Below are positions 1-4,713 of a stretch of DNA of 37,814 bases, piece after piece (positions within the stretch are counted from its first letter, which is position 1; each line of letters begins with the position of its first letter). The DNA comes from a virus, in the IMG/VR virus record IMGVR_UViG_3300049914_000198, positions 1 to 37,814 of that record. One strand, 5' to 3'. The notes beneath the pieces are model-generated. The model was not told the DNA's origin. It did no database searches and saw nothing but the letters and a program-made list of their open reading frames with translations. Position numbers and translations under genes: made by a program.

Positions 1-194
1 GGATATACTCGGTTTTACATAGGCAGGTTAGGTTTAGCCATTTAACTTATTTACTTGTAAAGGTTTACGTGTCCTATGTAAGGTATACCATACATAGCCC
101 GCATAGACCATACCCAGAATATCTTGAATTATATCCTACATACCAACTGGTCGGTTTGTTCTGAAAATCCCGCATAATCTTGTCGGTTTATCGG
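1..194. other. Gene-free left end, rich in short palindromes
   Basis: No open frame with a plausible ribosome site is visible on either strand. The stretch is AT-rich and repeats two short words: ACATAGG or its complement (around 18-24 and 73-79, with variants near 91-97 and 134-141) and GGTTTA or GGTTAT (several copies). A near-perfect 24-bp palindrome is listed separately. It lies downstream of the leftward small-gene cluster, so it could hold operators, a replication or packaging site, or simply trailer sequence. The function is not known. Confidence 0.5.
74..97. promoter_or_regulatory. 24-bp near-perfect palindrome, candidate operator
   Basis: The arms CTATGTA and TACATAG enclose AGGTATACCA, whose core GGTATACC is itself palindromic. 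Only one symmetric pair (positions 81 and 90) fails to match. The AT-rich dyad lacks a T-run, so a protein-binding site is more likely than a terminator. The half-site word ACATAGG recurs in the palindrome just before the rightward operon (1725-1740), which suggests that one dimeric regulator may bind both. This is inference. Confidence 0.45.
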
Positions 195-443
195 TTATTC
201 CTGATTAAAATTAAGGATTTCTACCTCTTCCGCAAACATCTCAATAGCTTGTTCCGCCAGTTCAAAAAATCCCGATTCTGTTATAGCACCGTCTTCGTCC
301 CGATAAAAACCTTCATCATCAGTAAACCGATATTCCTTTTTACCCATAATTAGGTCCTCATCATCGTTTTTTGATTGCACCGATAAAACGGTATCCATTG
401 TTCCATCGTCTTCTAAATAAACCATATAATGCTCTATGTCCAT
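195..443 (-). CDS. Hypothetical acidic 82-aa protein
   Basis: A small, strongly acidic protein (many D and E, few basic residues) without a recognisable motif. It begins MDIEHYMVYLEDDGTMDTVL and ends in a run of E, I and F residues. The ATG at 443 follows an AAGAAGG-type ribosome site. It is the last gene of the leftward cluster downstream of the promoter at 1172-1199. The acidic character would suit a DNA-mimic or host-takeover protein, but nothing seen here proves that. Confidence 0.7.
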   Translation of the reverse strand: MDIEHYMVYLEDDGTMDTVLSVQSKNDDEDLIMGKKEYRFTDDEGFYRDEDGAITESGFFELAEQAIEMFAEEVEILNFNQE

Positions 444-472
444 TTTACACCTTCTTTCTTTAAAATACTGGT

Positions 473-610
473 TTAATCAAATTCCTCTGGGTCTTGGATA
501 TAGCCGCAAGCACAATAATAACTTATCTCATTATTATCATCAGCTACATCACTGGTTAAATCCGCAAAGGTATTTTCTTTGCCACATTCCATACATTTTA
601 CAGTACTCAT
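473..610 (-). CDS. Tiny zinc-ribbon-like protein, 45 aa
   Basis: Forty-five codons read on the minus strand from ATG at 610 to TAA at 473-475. The protein begins MSTVKCMECGKEN and carries two cysteine pairs, CMEC (residues 6-9) and CAC (33-35), the layout of a very small zinc ribbon. The C-terminus is acidic (DPEEFD). The ribosome site is weak. It sits in line with the other leftward small genes. Its role is unknown; small phage zinc ribbons often bind nucleic acid or host proteins. Confidence 0.5.
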   Translation of the reverse strand: MSTVKCMECGKENTFADLTSDVADDNNEISYYCACGYIQDPEEFD

Positions 611-625
611 TTTAAGTCTCACTTT

Positions 626-736
626 CTAATCAAAATAACTACATTCATACAGCGATTCACAAAGATTATCATACTCTTGCTCGCTGATTTTATGCTCTTG
701 CAATAGAAGATACAGAATAGAGATAAATTCATACAT
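626..736 (-). CDS. Hypothetical 36-aa protein
   Basis: The frame starts MYEFISILYLLLQEHKISEQ at 736 and stops at TAG 626-628. It is preceded by a strong GAGGGGTGA ribosome site that overlaps the end of the gene upstream of it, which is the main argument that it is translated. The first half is hydrophobic and probably helical and the second half is acidic. No family is recognised. Confidence 0.45.
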   Translation of the reverse strand: MYEFISILYLLLQEHKISEQEYDNLCESLYECSYFD

Positions 737-742
737 AGTTTT

Positions 743-847
743 TCACCCCTCTTCCTCTACGTCAATAGTACACGCACTAAAATTAAGTCTTTTTACTTGT
801 TTAACAAAGTCAATAGACAGACATAAACTGACACTATAAGTTTTCAT
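743..847 (-). CDS. Hypothetical 34-aa protein
   Basis: The frame begins MKTYSVSLCLSIDFVKQVKR at 847 and ends EEEG at 743-745. A very good GAGGTGA ribosome site lies five bases before the ATG. Its own stop codon is the TGA of the GAGGGGTGA ribosome site used by the next gene, a typical compact phage arrangement. No function can be read from the sequence. Confidence 0.45.
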   Translation of the reverse strand: MKTYSVSLCLSIDFVKQVKRLNFSACTIDVEEEG

Positions 848-850
848 ATA

Positions 851-919
851 TCACCTCAAAAACATTATTATAAAATACGTCCATACAGTTAGGAACACGA
901 TTAAACGCCAGTTTTGCAT
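851..919 (-). CDS. Possible 22-aa membrane peptide
   Basis: A 22-codon frame (MQNWRLIVFLTVWTYFIIML-like, ending in FLR) between the 72-aa zinc protein and the 34-aa gene. It is almost entirely hydrophobic, as for a single membrane helix, and its TGA lies inside the GAGGTGA ribosome site of the next gene. Its own ribosome site is weak and its ATG overlaps the end region of the upstream gene. It may be a real translationally coupled micropeptide or chance. Confidence 0.25.
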   Translation of the reverse strand: MQNWRLIVFLTVWTYFIIMFLR

Positions 920-923
920 TAAA

Positions 924-1142
924 CTATCGTTTTAATATAACTGATTTTCGCTGTAAGCGGCACAAGGCAATATCATCGCTGCCGCAGTCCGGACAAACAA
1001 ACACATGGTCCATAGGACACTGCCAATAATCGCCCCTTGTGCCGCCGATAACCTCGCCGCACTCTTGGCACTCCATATATTCACCCTGTTTTATGTTGTA
1101 GTTTTTGTCGCCGATGTCTGTTAAATCTTTTCTTTTAATCAT
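924..1142 (-). CDS. Zinc-ribbon protein, 50 or 72 aa
   Basis: First gene of the leftward cluster, directly after the promoter at 1172-1199. It has two clear cysteine pairs, CQEC (residues 25-28) and CPDC (51-54), plus C42 and C61, as in small rubredoxin-like zinc ribbons. Two starts are possible. ATG 1142 has AAAGGA before it. ATG 1076 (residue 23, MECQECGEV) has a stronger AGGGTGA site five bases upstream and would give a 50-aa protein that is all zinc-finger. Both may be used. The basic C-terminus (RLQRKSVILKR) fits nucleic-acid binding. The target is unknown. Confidence 0.65.
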   Translation of the reverse strand: MIKRKDLTDIGDKNYNIKQGEYMECQECGEVIGGTRGDYWQCPMDHVFVCPDCGSDDIALCRLQRKSVILKR

Positions 1143-1171
1143 ATATATCCTTTTAGTTAAACACTATAACC

Positions 1172-1199
1172 ACTATAACATTATCATCGTCTATGTCAA
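1172..1199 (-). promoter_or_regulatory. Sigma70-like promoter for the leftward small genes
   Basis: On the minus strand TTGACA (1199-1194, a perfect -35) is followed after 16 bases by TATAGT (1177-1172, five of six matches to -10). Initiation near 1165 would place the start about 20 bases before the first leftward ATG at 1142. A second ACTATA just downstream offers an alternative -10. The call rests on motif and position only. Confidence 0.7.
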
Positions 1200-1245
1200 G
1201 TGTTTTCTCCAATCTTTTCTGCAAGTTTAATAAAATAAATAAACA

Positions 1246-1274
1246 TCGACAAACAAAGCATATAGTTATATAGT
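1246..1274 (+). promoter_or_regulatory. Sigma70-like promoter for the rightward operon
   Basis: TCGACA (1246-1251), a 17-base spacer, then TATAGT (1269-1274). Each hexamer matches consensus at five of six positions with ideal spacing. Transcription would start near 1281 and run into the first rightward gene at 1743, leaving a leader of about 460 nt. It is back to back with the leftward promoter, with 46 bases between the two -35 boxes, so one regulator could control both. Confidence 0.6.
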
Positions 1275-1440
1275 TATGCAACAGTCCCCCTGCCCCAATC
1301 CAATAGTATAGGACAAGGGGTATCGGGTAGTACCTTTCGGTTATGCCGAACCCCAGAGCCGCACCTCCATTCTCAGACGAAGAAGATAAACCAGAATTTC
1401 CCTTCTCTCCTTATCGGATACAGATTGTTGAGTAACACTC

Positions 1441-1465
1441 GTTAACCAGCGACCCACAGGTTAAC
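1441..1465 (+). other. Hairpin GTTAACC/GGTTAAC
   Basis: A perfect 7-bp inverted repeat (1441-1447 and 1459-1465) with an 11-base loop in the leader. It lies directly after the small GAGT/ACTC hairpin (1430-1440). There is no T-run, so it is not an intrinsic terminator. Confidence 0.4.
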
Positions 1466-1485
1466 AGGCCGGCAGAAAAAAAATT

Positions 1486-1516
1486 GGGGAAAAAATTCGG
1501 GATTATCCCGCGCCCC
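1486..1516 (+). other. Nested GC hairpin followed by an A/T run
   Basis: GGGG (1486-1489) and CCCC (1513-1516) enclose the hairpin CGGGA-TTA-TCCCG (1498-1510). It is followed by GTAAAAAATTTTTAG. The T-run starts after an A-run, so terminator strength is doubtful, but an attenuator is possible. The inner hairpin resembles the one at 1665-1679. Confidence 0.4.
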
Positions 1517-1638
1517 GTAAAAAATTTTTAGAATTATTGTATTTTCCATGGAATTATTCCTGAAACCCATCAGTTTTGGGGGTATTCCCGTGTTTAAGTG
1601 GAGGGCACTATACGAAAATGTATATTTTCGATAAAGGG

Positions 1639-1699
1639 GGCGGGGAACACCGTAAGCCGTTGAACGCGGGAATCCCGCGAGAGATGCCGTGACCCCGCC
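1639..1699 (+). ncRNA. Candidate structured RNA element before the rightward operon
   Basis: GGCGGGG (1639-1645) pairs perfectly with CCCCGCC (1693-1699), closing a 47-base interior. Inside, CAC (1648-1650) can pair with GTG (1689-1691), and a GC-rich hairpin CGCGGG-AAT-CCCGCG forms at 1665-1679, leaving purine-rich internal loops. I do not recognise a riboswitch or ribozyme consensus: the conserved cores of hammerhead and twister are absent. It ends 43 bases before the first rightward ATG. It may be a regulatory RNA or cis-acting DNA element. No homology search was possible. Confidence 0.4.
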
Positions 1700-1724
1700 A
1701 ACCTCCTTTCCTAAAAACTGCGTA

Positions 1725-1740
1725 TTTCCTACATAGGAAA
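1725..1740 (+). promoter_or_regulatory. Palindrome over the ribosome site of the first rightward gene
   Basis: TTTCCTACATAGGAAA is a perfect inverted repeat apart from its central CA. It contains the AGGA ribosome site (1735-1738) four bases before ATG 1743. As RNA it could fold TTTCC against GGAAA and hide that site. As DNA it looks like a dimeric operator, and its ACATAGG half-site recurs in the palindromic left end. Confidence 0.45.
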
Positions 1741-1742
1741 AT

Positions 1743-2147
1743 ATGGCAAACTACGAAAGAAAATTTCAGAAGGCAACCAGAAAACAGTTGATAAACTGTA
1801 TCCGTTGGTGCCAGAATTATCTGAACCTGCGGGACTGGGAGATAGAATTTTATATCGGGCCAACGAATAAAGACCGTGACGAATATGCGTCCACAGAGGT
1901 TACTCCGGGGAATAAATGGAGATATGTCGCAGAGATATGGCTGGATTATGAGTTATGCGAAAAACAGGATATAAACCCATATCGGGCGGTTTGTCACGAA
2001 ATGGTGCATGTATTGGTTTTGGGAAAATGTCGAATTGAATGTGCTGGTGATGAAGATGAACACATCAGTTGGGCATTTGAAGATTTACTCTACGAAAAAT
2101 TCTGTCGGGAAAATCATATAAAACCCATGGAGGTGAAGAAACTGTGA
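1743..2147 (+). CDS. Putative zinc metallopeptidase (HExxH), SprT-like
   Basis: First gene of the rightward operon. The 134-residue protein has HEMVH at residues 85-89, the zincin HExxH motif, inside a helix preceded by a strand-like YVAEIWLDYEL segment. H107 or E113, in the acidic segment DEDEHISWAFEDLL, could be the third metal ligand. Small SprT-like or putative metallopeptidase-domain proteins of this length are common in phages and are thought to cut proteins, but the substrate is unknown. The ATG lies just after a palindrome covering the AGGA ribosome site, so its expression may be regulated. The stop codon overlaps the GTG of the next gene. The zincin call is firm; the subfamily is tentative. 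Confidence 0.7.
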   Translation: MANYERKFQKATRKQLINCIRWCQNYLNLRDWEIEFYIGPTNKDRDEYASTEVTPGNKWRYVAEIWLDYELCEKQDINPYRAVCHEMVHVLVLGKCRIECAGDEDEHISWAFEDLLYEKFCRENHIKPMEVKKL

Positions 2148-2320
2148 TTGACGAGCCGAAAAAACCGTTTCTGTGCTCCGAGTGTAAAACGGAAATCCCG
2201 CGGGAACTGTGGAACACGTGTCCGCGGTTCGGGGGTGCGAGATTTCACAGTGAATCGTGCAGAACCACGTATATAGAGAAATTTAATGCCGGCAAGGGGT
2301 TTGTGAGGGTGGAGAAGTGA
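2144..2320 (+). CDS. Small zinc-finger protein, 58 aa, GTG start
   Basis: Fifty-eight codons from GTG 2144 to TGA 2318. The start overlaps the previous stop and has an excellent GGAGGTGA ribosome site eight bases upstream. The product has CSEC (residues 11-14) and two further cysteines, C26 and C39, with H35, a plausible single zinc site, and a basic C-terminus (KGFVRVEK). Its stop overlaps the GTG of the following gene. It looks like one of the many small zinc-binding phage proteins; the partner is unknown. Confidence 0.6.
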   Translation: MIDEPKKPFLCSECKTEIPRELWNTCPRFGGARFHSESCRTTYIEKFNAGKGFVRVEK

Positions 2321-2508
2321 TACCCGGAATTATAGGTTCTGGGAAAAATGTCGACCCCGTGGCCCTGAAGAAAATATATGACGGGTTTACCACGAAGGAT
2401 ATGACGTTTGAAGCGTTCCAGAAGGAAATTGAGGGTTTAACAGACCCTGTAAGAATGGCCGGTGACCTCATGAAAATTCGCAGTCAGATAAGGCCGGGAG
2501 GAAAATAA
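2317..2508 (+). CDS. Hypothetical 63-aa protein, GTG start
   Basis: Starts at GTG 2317, overlapping the TGA of the zinc-finger gene, with a GGGTGGAG ribosome site. The sequence is mostly helical and amphipathic (DPVALKKIYDGFTTKDMTFE), with a basic C-terminal tail (RSQIRPGGK). No known motif is seen. Its last base is shared with the ATG of the next gene (TAATG). The position among small virion-type genes makes a structural or assembly accessory possible, without proof. Confidence 0.6.
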   Translation: MIPGIIGSGKNVDPVALKKIYDGFTTKDMTFEAFQKEIEGLTDPVRMAGDLMKIRSQIRPGGK

Positions 2509-2834
2509 TGCGTACCCACGTATTTTTAAGTGATAAAGATGGTAATTTAGTTAATCCCACGTTTAAAAGTTGCCCCGCTGGTGGTTACGCCGCGGTAACG
2601 ATTGCTAGTAACGCAGGTCGTGGGCCGGACGTAGCGTGTTTGTATTGTCGGCTCCAGTCGAGGAGCGGGAACGGTGCAATTAGGGTTAGAATAGGTGGGG
2701 CCTGTATTTCGTCAACTGGAATATTGCTCCCTGATAGTCCTACGGTGTTGCCGTATGCCGTAACGAATTTATCGCAATTATTTTTTTATGGGGCTACGAA
2801 CTCGAATATTGTGGATATTGAGTATTTTATATAA
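2508..2834 (+). CDS. Small beta-rich virion-type protein with VFLSD N-terminus
   Basis: A 108-residue protein beginning MRTHVFLSDKDGNLVNP. The same opening (M-x-R-x-x-VFLSD-x-x-GN) occurs in the 119-residue protein at 3645-4004, so the two share an N-terminal module and are probably paralogues. The rest is rich in G, S, T, I and V, with predicted strands and few charges, typical of an exposed capsid or fibre protein. A good GGGAGG ribosome site precedes the ATG. TAATG coupling joins it to the LamG-like gene. A virion decoration role is inferred. Confidence 0.6.
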   Translation: MRTHVFLSDKDGNLVNPTFKSCPAGGYAAVTIASNAGRGPDVACLYCRLQSRSGNGAIRVRIGGACISSTGILLPDSPTVLPYAVTNLSQLFFYGATNSNIVDIEYFI

Positions 2835-3643
2835 TGGGTATCTGGGATAATATAAAATCGTTTTTTGGGTCTGGCACTCCTGCCACAGGTAGTGATTCAC
2901 GTCCTCCCGTTATTCCATTGGGAACGGTAGCCGCCGATAATTTGGTTGCGTGGTATAAAATGGATGATAATGCCGCGTCCACGGTTGTTCTGAACGAAAA
3001 AGGTGATGCGGGTACGTCTGTAAGAAATACGAACCTGATGCACGTACCTGGAAAAATCGGCGGGGCGTTGAGTTTTGACCCTGATAATAATGATTATGTA
3101 GATTGCAATAATAGTTATCAATCGACTTTTGATAGTAATTTTACGATAAGTTTATGGGCAGAACCCAATGATGGAAACCATGATAGTACACAAAATTTAA
3201 TATGCGAGATTCCGCCAAATGATTCTTTCTATCTCGAATTTGATGACAGTGGCAAATTACAATTCGGTTATTATGTAGGAGAGGCCGAAGTTATTCAGGA
3301 CAGCAACACGGGTTTTTCTAACGGACAGGAAACTTGGCATCATATAGTAATAACATTAGAACAAGTTACAGCATCAAAAGTTACTCTCTGTTTTTATTTT
3401 GATGGGCAAAGTGCAGGAACATATACGAATTTGTCGATGGTAATGTCTGGTTATACTAATGCCAATAATTTAAGAATGGGTAGTAGGGGAGGTGTAGAGT
3501 ATTTCTCCGGTTCTCTCGATGATGTGAGAATTTACAACAAGGCATTAACGGCGGGTGAGATACTGCAATTATACAACGAGAGTAAAACAATAATGCAATT
3601 ATCAATAGCAGGTGAAAATTTATTTAGTATGATGGGAATATAA
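2834..3643 (+). CDS. LamG/concanavalin-like carbohydrate-binding protein
   Basis: A 269-residue protein. Residues about 33-245 match the laminin-G-3/concanavalin A-like jelly-roll pattern: LVAWYKMDDNAAS near the start, then GGALSFDPDNNDYVDC, FTISLWAEPND, WHHIVITLEQ, FYFDGQSAGTY and GSLDDVRIYNKALTAGEILQ at the end. Such domains bind sugars and on phage particles often serve in adhesion to host glycans or surfaces. The first 30 residues (GIWDNIKSFFGSGTPATGSD) may be a virion-anchoring segment. The gene is coupled by TAATG to the small VFLSD protein, which suggests that the pair acts together on the particle. The fold call is confident; the location on the virion is inferred. Confidence 0.8.
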   Translation: MGIWDNIKSFFGSGTPATGSDSRPPVIPLGTVAADNLVAWYKMDDNAASTVVLNEKGDAGTSVRNTNLMHVPGKIGGALSFDPDNNDYVDCNNSYQSTFDSNFTISLWAEPNDGNHDSTQNLICEIPPNDSFYLEFDDSGKLQFGYYVGEAEVIQDSNTGFSNGQETWHHIVITLEQVTASKVTLCFYFDGQSAGTYTNLSMVMSGYTNANNLRMGSRGGVEYFSGSLDDVRIYNKALTAGEILQLYNESKTIMQLSIAGENLFSMMGI

Positions 3644-3644
3644 A

Positions 3645-4004
3645 ATGGCAAGAAGTGAAGTTTTCTTATCAGATAATGCGGGAAACAGGTCAGCTCCTGT
3701 TCCTGAAGCGTCCCAACCAAAAACCCCTCAGACCGCGCAGAAACTTACACAATCCAGCGCGGGAACTGATACTTCGGCAACTGTTGTGGCAGGACAGAAA
3801 TACAGGTTTACTGCACAGATAACTGGAGGGTTTGTTTTCGGGTTGGCAACAGTGGCTACTGGTTCGGAGGCGAATATTCGTTGGGCGTGTCCCCTGGGAA
3901 AATCCATAGAGATACAGATACCTGTTGGCTACACCACATTGCACTATACCACTGATACAAATAGTGCGATAGGTTATCTGGTAGAACTTATACAGGGGGG
4001 TTAA
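3645..4004 (+). CDS. Small virion-type protein, paralogue of the VFLSD protein
   Basis: 119 residues starting MARSEVFLSDNAGNRSAPVP, sharing its opening with the protein at 2508-2834. A threonine- and serine-rich linker (residues 16-45) leads to a compact beta domain (KYRFTAQITGGFVFGLATVA ... SIEIQIPVGYTTLHYTTDTN). That pattern of small hydrophobic strands with IRWACPLGKSIEIQIP resembles trimeric decoration or fibre-tip proteins by eye, but no family can be named. It lies two bases after the LamG-like gene, so the three genes probably form one adhesion or decoration module. Confidence 0.6.
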   Translation: MARSEVFLSDNAGNRSAPVPEASQPKTPQTAQKLTQSSAGTDTSATVVAGQKYRFTAQITGGFVFGLATVATGSEANIRWACPLGKSIEIQIPVGYTTLHYTTDTNSAIGYLVELIQGG

Positions 4005-4007
4005 ACA

Positions 4008-4184
4008 ATGGCTTTATGGTTATGTGAGAATTGTGAATATTGGTTGAAGGCAGTTAATGGAATTGGAGAGTGCCATAAAGGACCCCCACTTGTTATTCCT
4101 GCGAATCCGAGTTTTACAGAAACTAAATATGCGTTCCCGAAAACCGCAGGAGATGATGGTTGTAGCGGCGGGAAAGATGCATAG
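4008..4184 (+). CDS. Small cysteine-rich protein, 58 aa
   Basis: ATG 4008 with a GGGGGG run as ribosome site, stop TAG 4182-4184. Four cysteines (CENC at residues 6-9, C22 and C52) with H23 give a possible zinc site. The motif WLCENCEYWLKAVNGIGECH resembles small phage zinc-finger proteins often encoded near terminase genes. The second half (PPLVIPANPSFTETKYAFPK) is proline- and aromatic-rich and ends in a GDDGCSGGKDA tail. The role is unknown. Confidence 0.6.
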   Translation: MALWLCENCEYWLKAVNGIGECHKGPPLVIPANPSFTETKYAFPKTAGDDGCSGGKDA

Positions 4185-4192
4185 GAGGGTAT

Positions 4193-4336
4193 ATGCCGGC
4201 AGTAAGTAAAAAACAAAGAGTTGCCGCAGCTATTGCGGAGCACAACTCGAAGAAATTGTATAAACGAAATCGCAGTATGAAGGGTATGACGAAAAAGCAG
4301 TTACACGACTATGCTAGCACGAAGGGATGTAAATAA
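4193..4336 (+). CDS. DUF3008-like small basic protein
   Basis: 47 residues beginning MPAVSKKQRVAAAIAEHNSK and ending KKQLHDYASTKGCK. This matches what I know of DUF3008: short basic phage proteins that open MPA-x-SKxQ and close with a (K/E)xQLxDFASTK motif. The molecular function of the family is not established. The ribosome site is GGAGGGTAT. The last base overlaps the ATG of the next gene. Position just before terminase is usual for this family. Confidence 0.7.
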   Translation: MPAVSKKQRVAAAIAEHNSKKLYKRNRSMKGMTKKQLHDYASTKGCK

Positions 4337-4713
4337 TGGCCGCTAAATCTACAAAAGGTGTAAAGACAAAAGCCGGCCAACTTTTATCAAAGTTCCTGCG
4401 GCAAATAGCTGAAGAGGTAACGGAGCTTGACCAGAAGGACGGGGAAGATGTCCTCGTTTCTAAGGCTGAAAAAATGGCCAGGATTATGTTTAAAGAAGCA
4501 TTAGGATACACCGAGGTAGAAGTAAATAAAAATGGTGGGCGGAAAGACATAATTCACAAGCCGGATAAAACTATGATTGGTCTAATCTATGAGAGAATAG
4601 AAGGTCGCGCGCCGTTGGCGCAAGAAGGAACTGGCAAACAGGAAATTCCTGATAAAGTGGATGAACAGGCGAAGAAAAGAATAGAGGTGGCTGGTGAGTC
4701 AGAACCTGATTGA
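4336..4713 (+). CDS. Probable small terminase subunit
   Basis: 125 residues directly upstream of, and overlapping by 20 bases, the large terminase gene. That position and the size suit TerS, which recognises the packaging site and regulates the large subunit. The N-terminus is basic (KSTKGVKTKAGQLLSKFLRQ), the middle is helical (AEKMARIMFKEALGYTEVEV) and the tail is highly charged (KVDEQAKKRIEVAGESEPD). I see no canonical helix-turn-helix, so the assignment rests mainly on context and could equally be another accessory protein. Confidence 0.5.
   Translation: MAAKSTKGVKTKAGQLLSKFLRQIAEEVTELDQKDGEDVLVSKAEKMARIMFKEALGYTEVEVNKNGGRKDIIHKPDKTMIGLIYERIEGRAPLAQEGTGKQEIPDKVDEQAKKRIEVAGESEPD

Larger units (their letters stand above)
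1275..1742 (+). other. Long untranslated leader with many hairpins
   Basis: No convincing gene lies here. The plus strand can form a series of hairpins: TTCGG/CCGAA (1336-1350) flanked by GGGG/CCCC (1317-1354); GAGT/ACTC (1430-1440); GTTAACC/GGTTAAC (1441-1465); CGGGA/TCCCG inside GGGG/CCCC (1486-1516); CGAAAAT/ATTTTCG (1613-1630); and the element at 1639-1699. Such density is unusual in a compact phage genome and suggests RNA-based control (antitermination, attenuation or a stable leader RNA) or a packaging or replication site. A 30-codon frame at 1343-1435 lacks a ribosome site and was not called. Confidence 0.5.

Noticed and set aside
1343-1435. 30-codon plus-strand frame starting MPNPRAAPPFSDEED in the leader
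   Set aside because: No ribosome site lies near the ATG, which sits in the loop of a hairpin, and composition is proline-rich without family resemblance.
1639-1699. tRNA or hammerhead/twister ribozyme
   Set aside because: No cloverleaf, TPsiC-type arm or CCA; the conserved hammerhead CUGAUGA/GAAA and twister core bases are absent.
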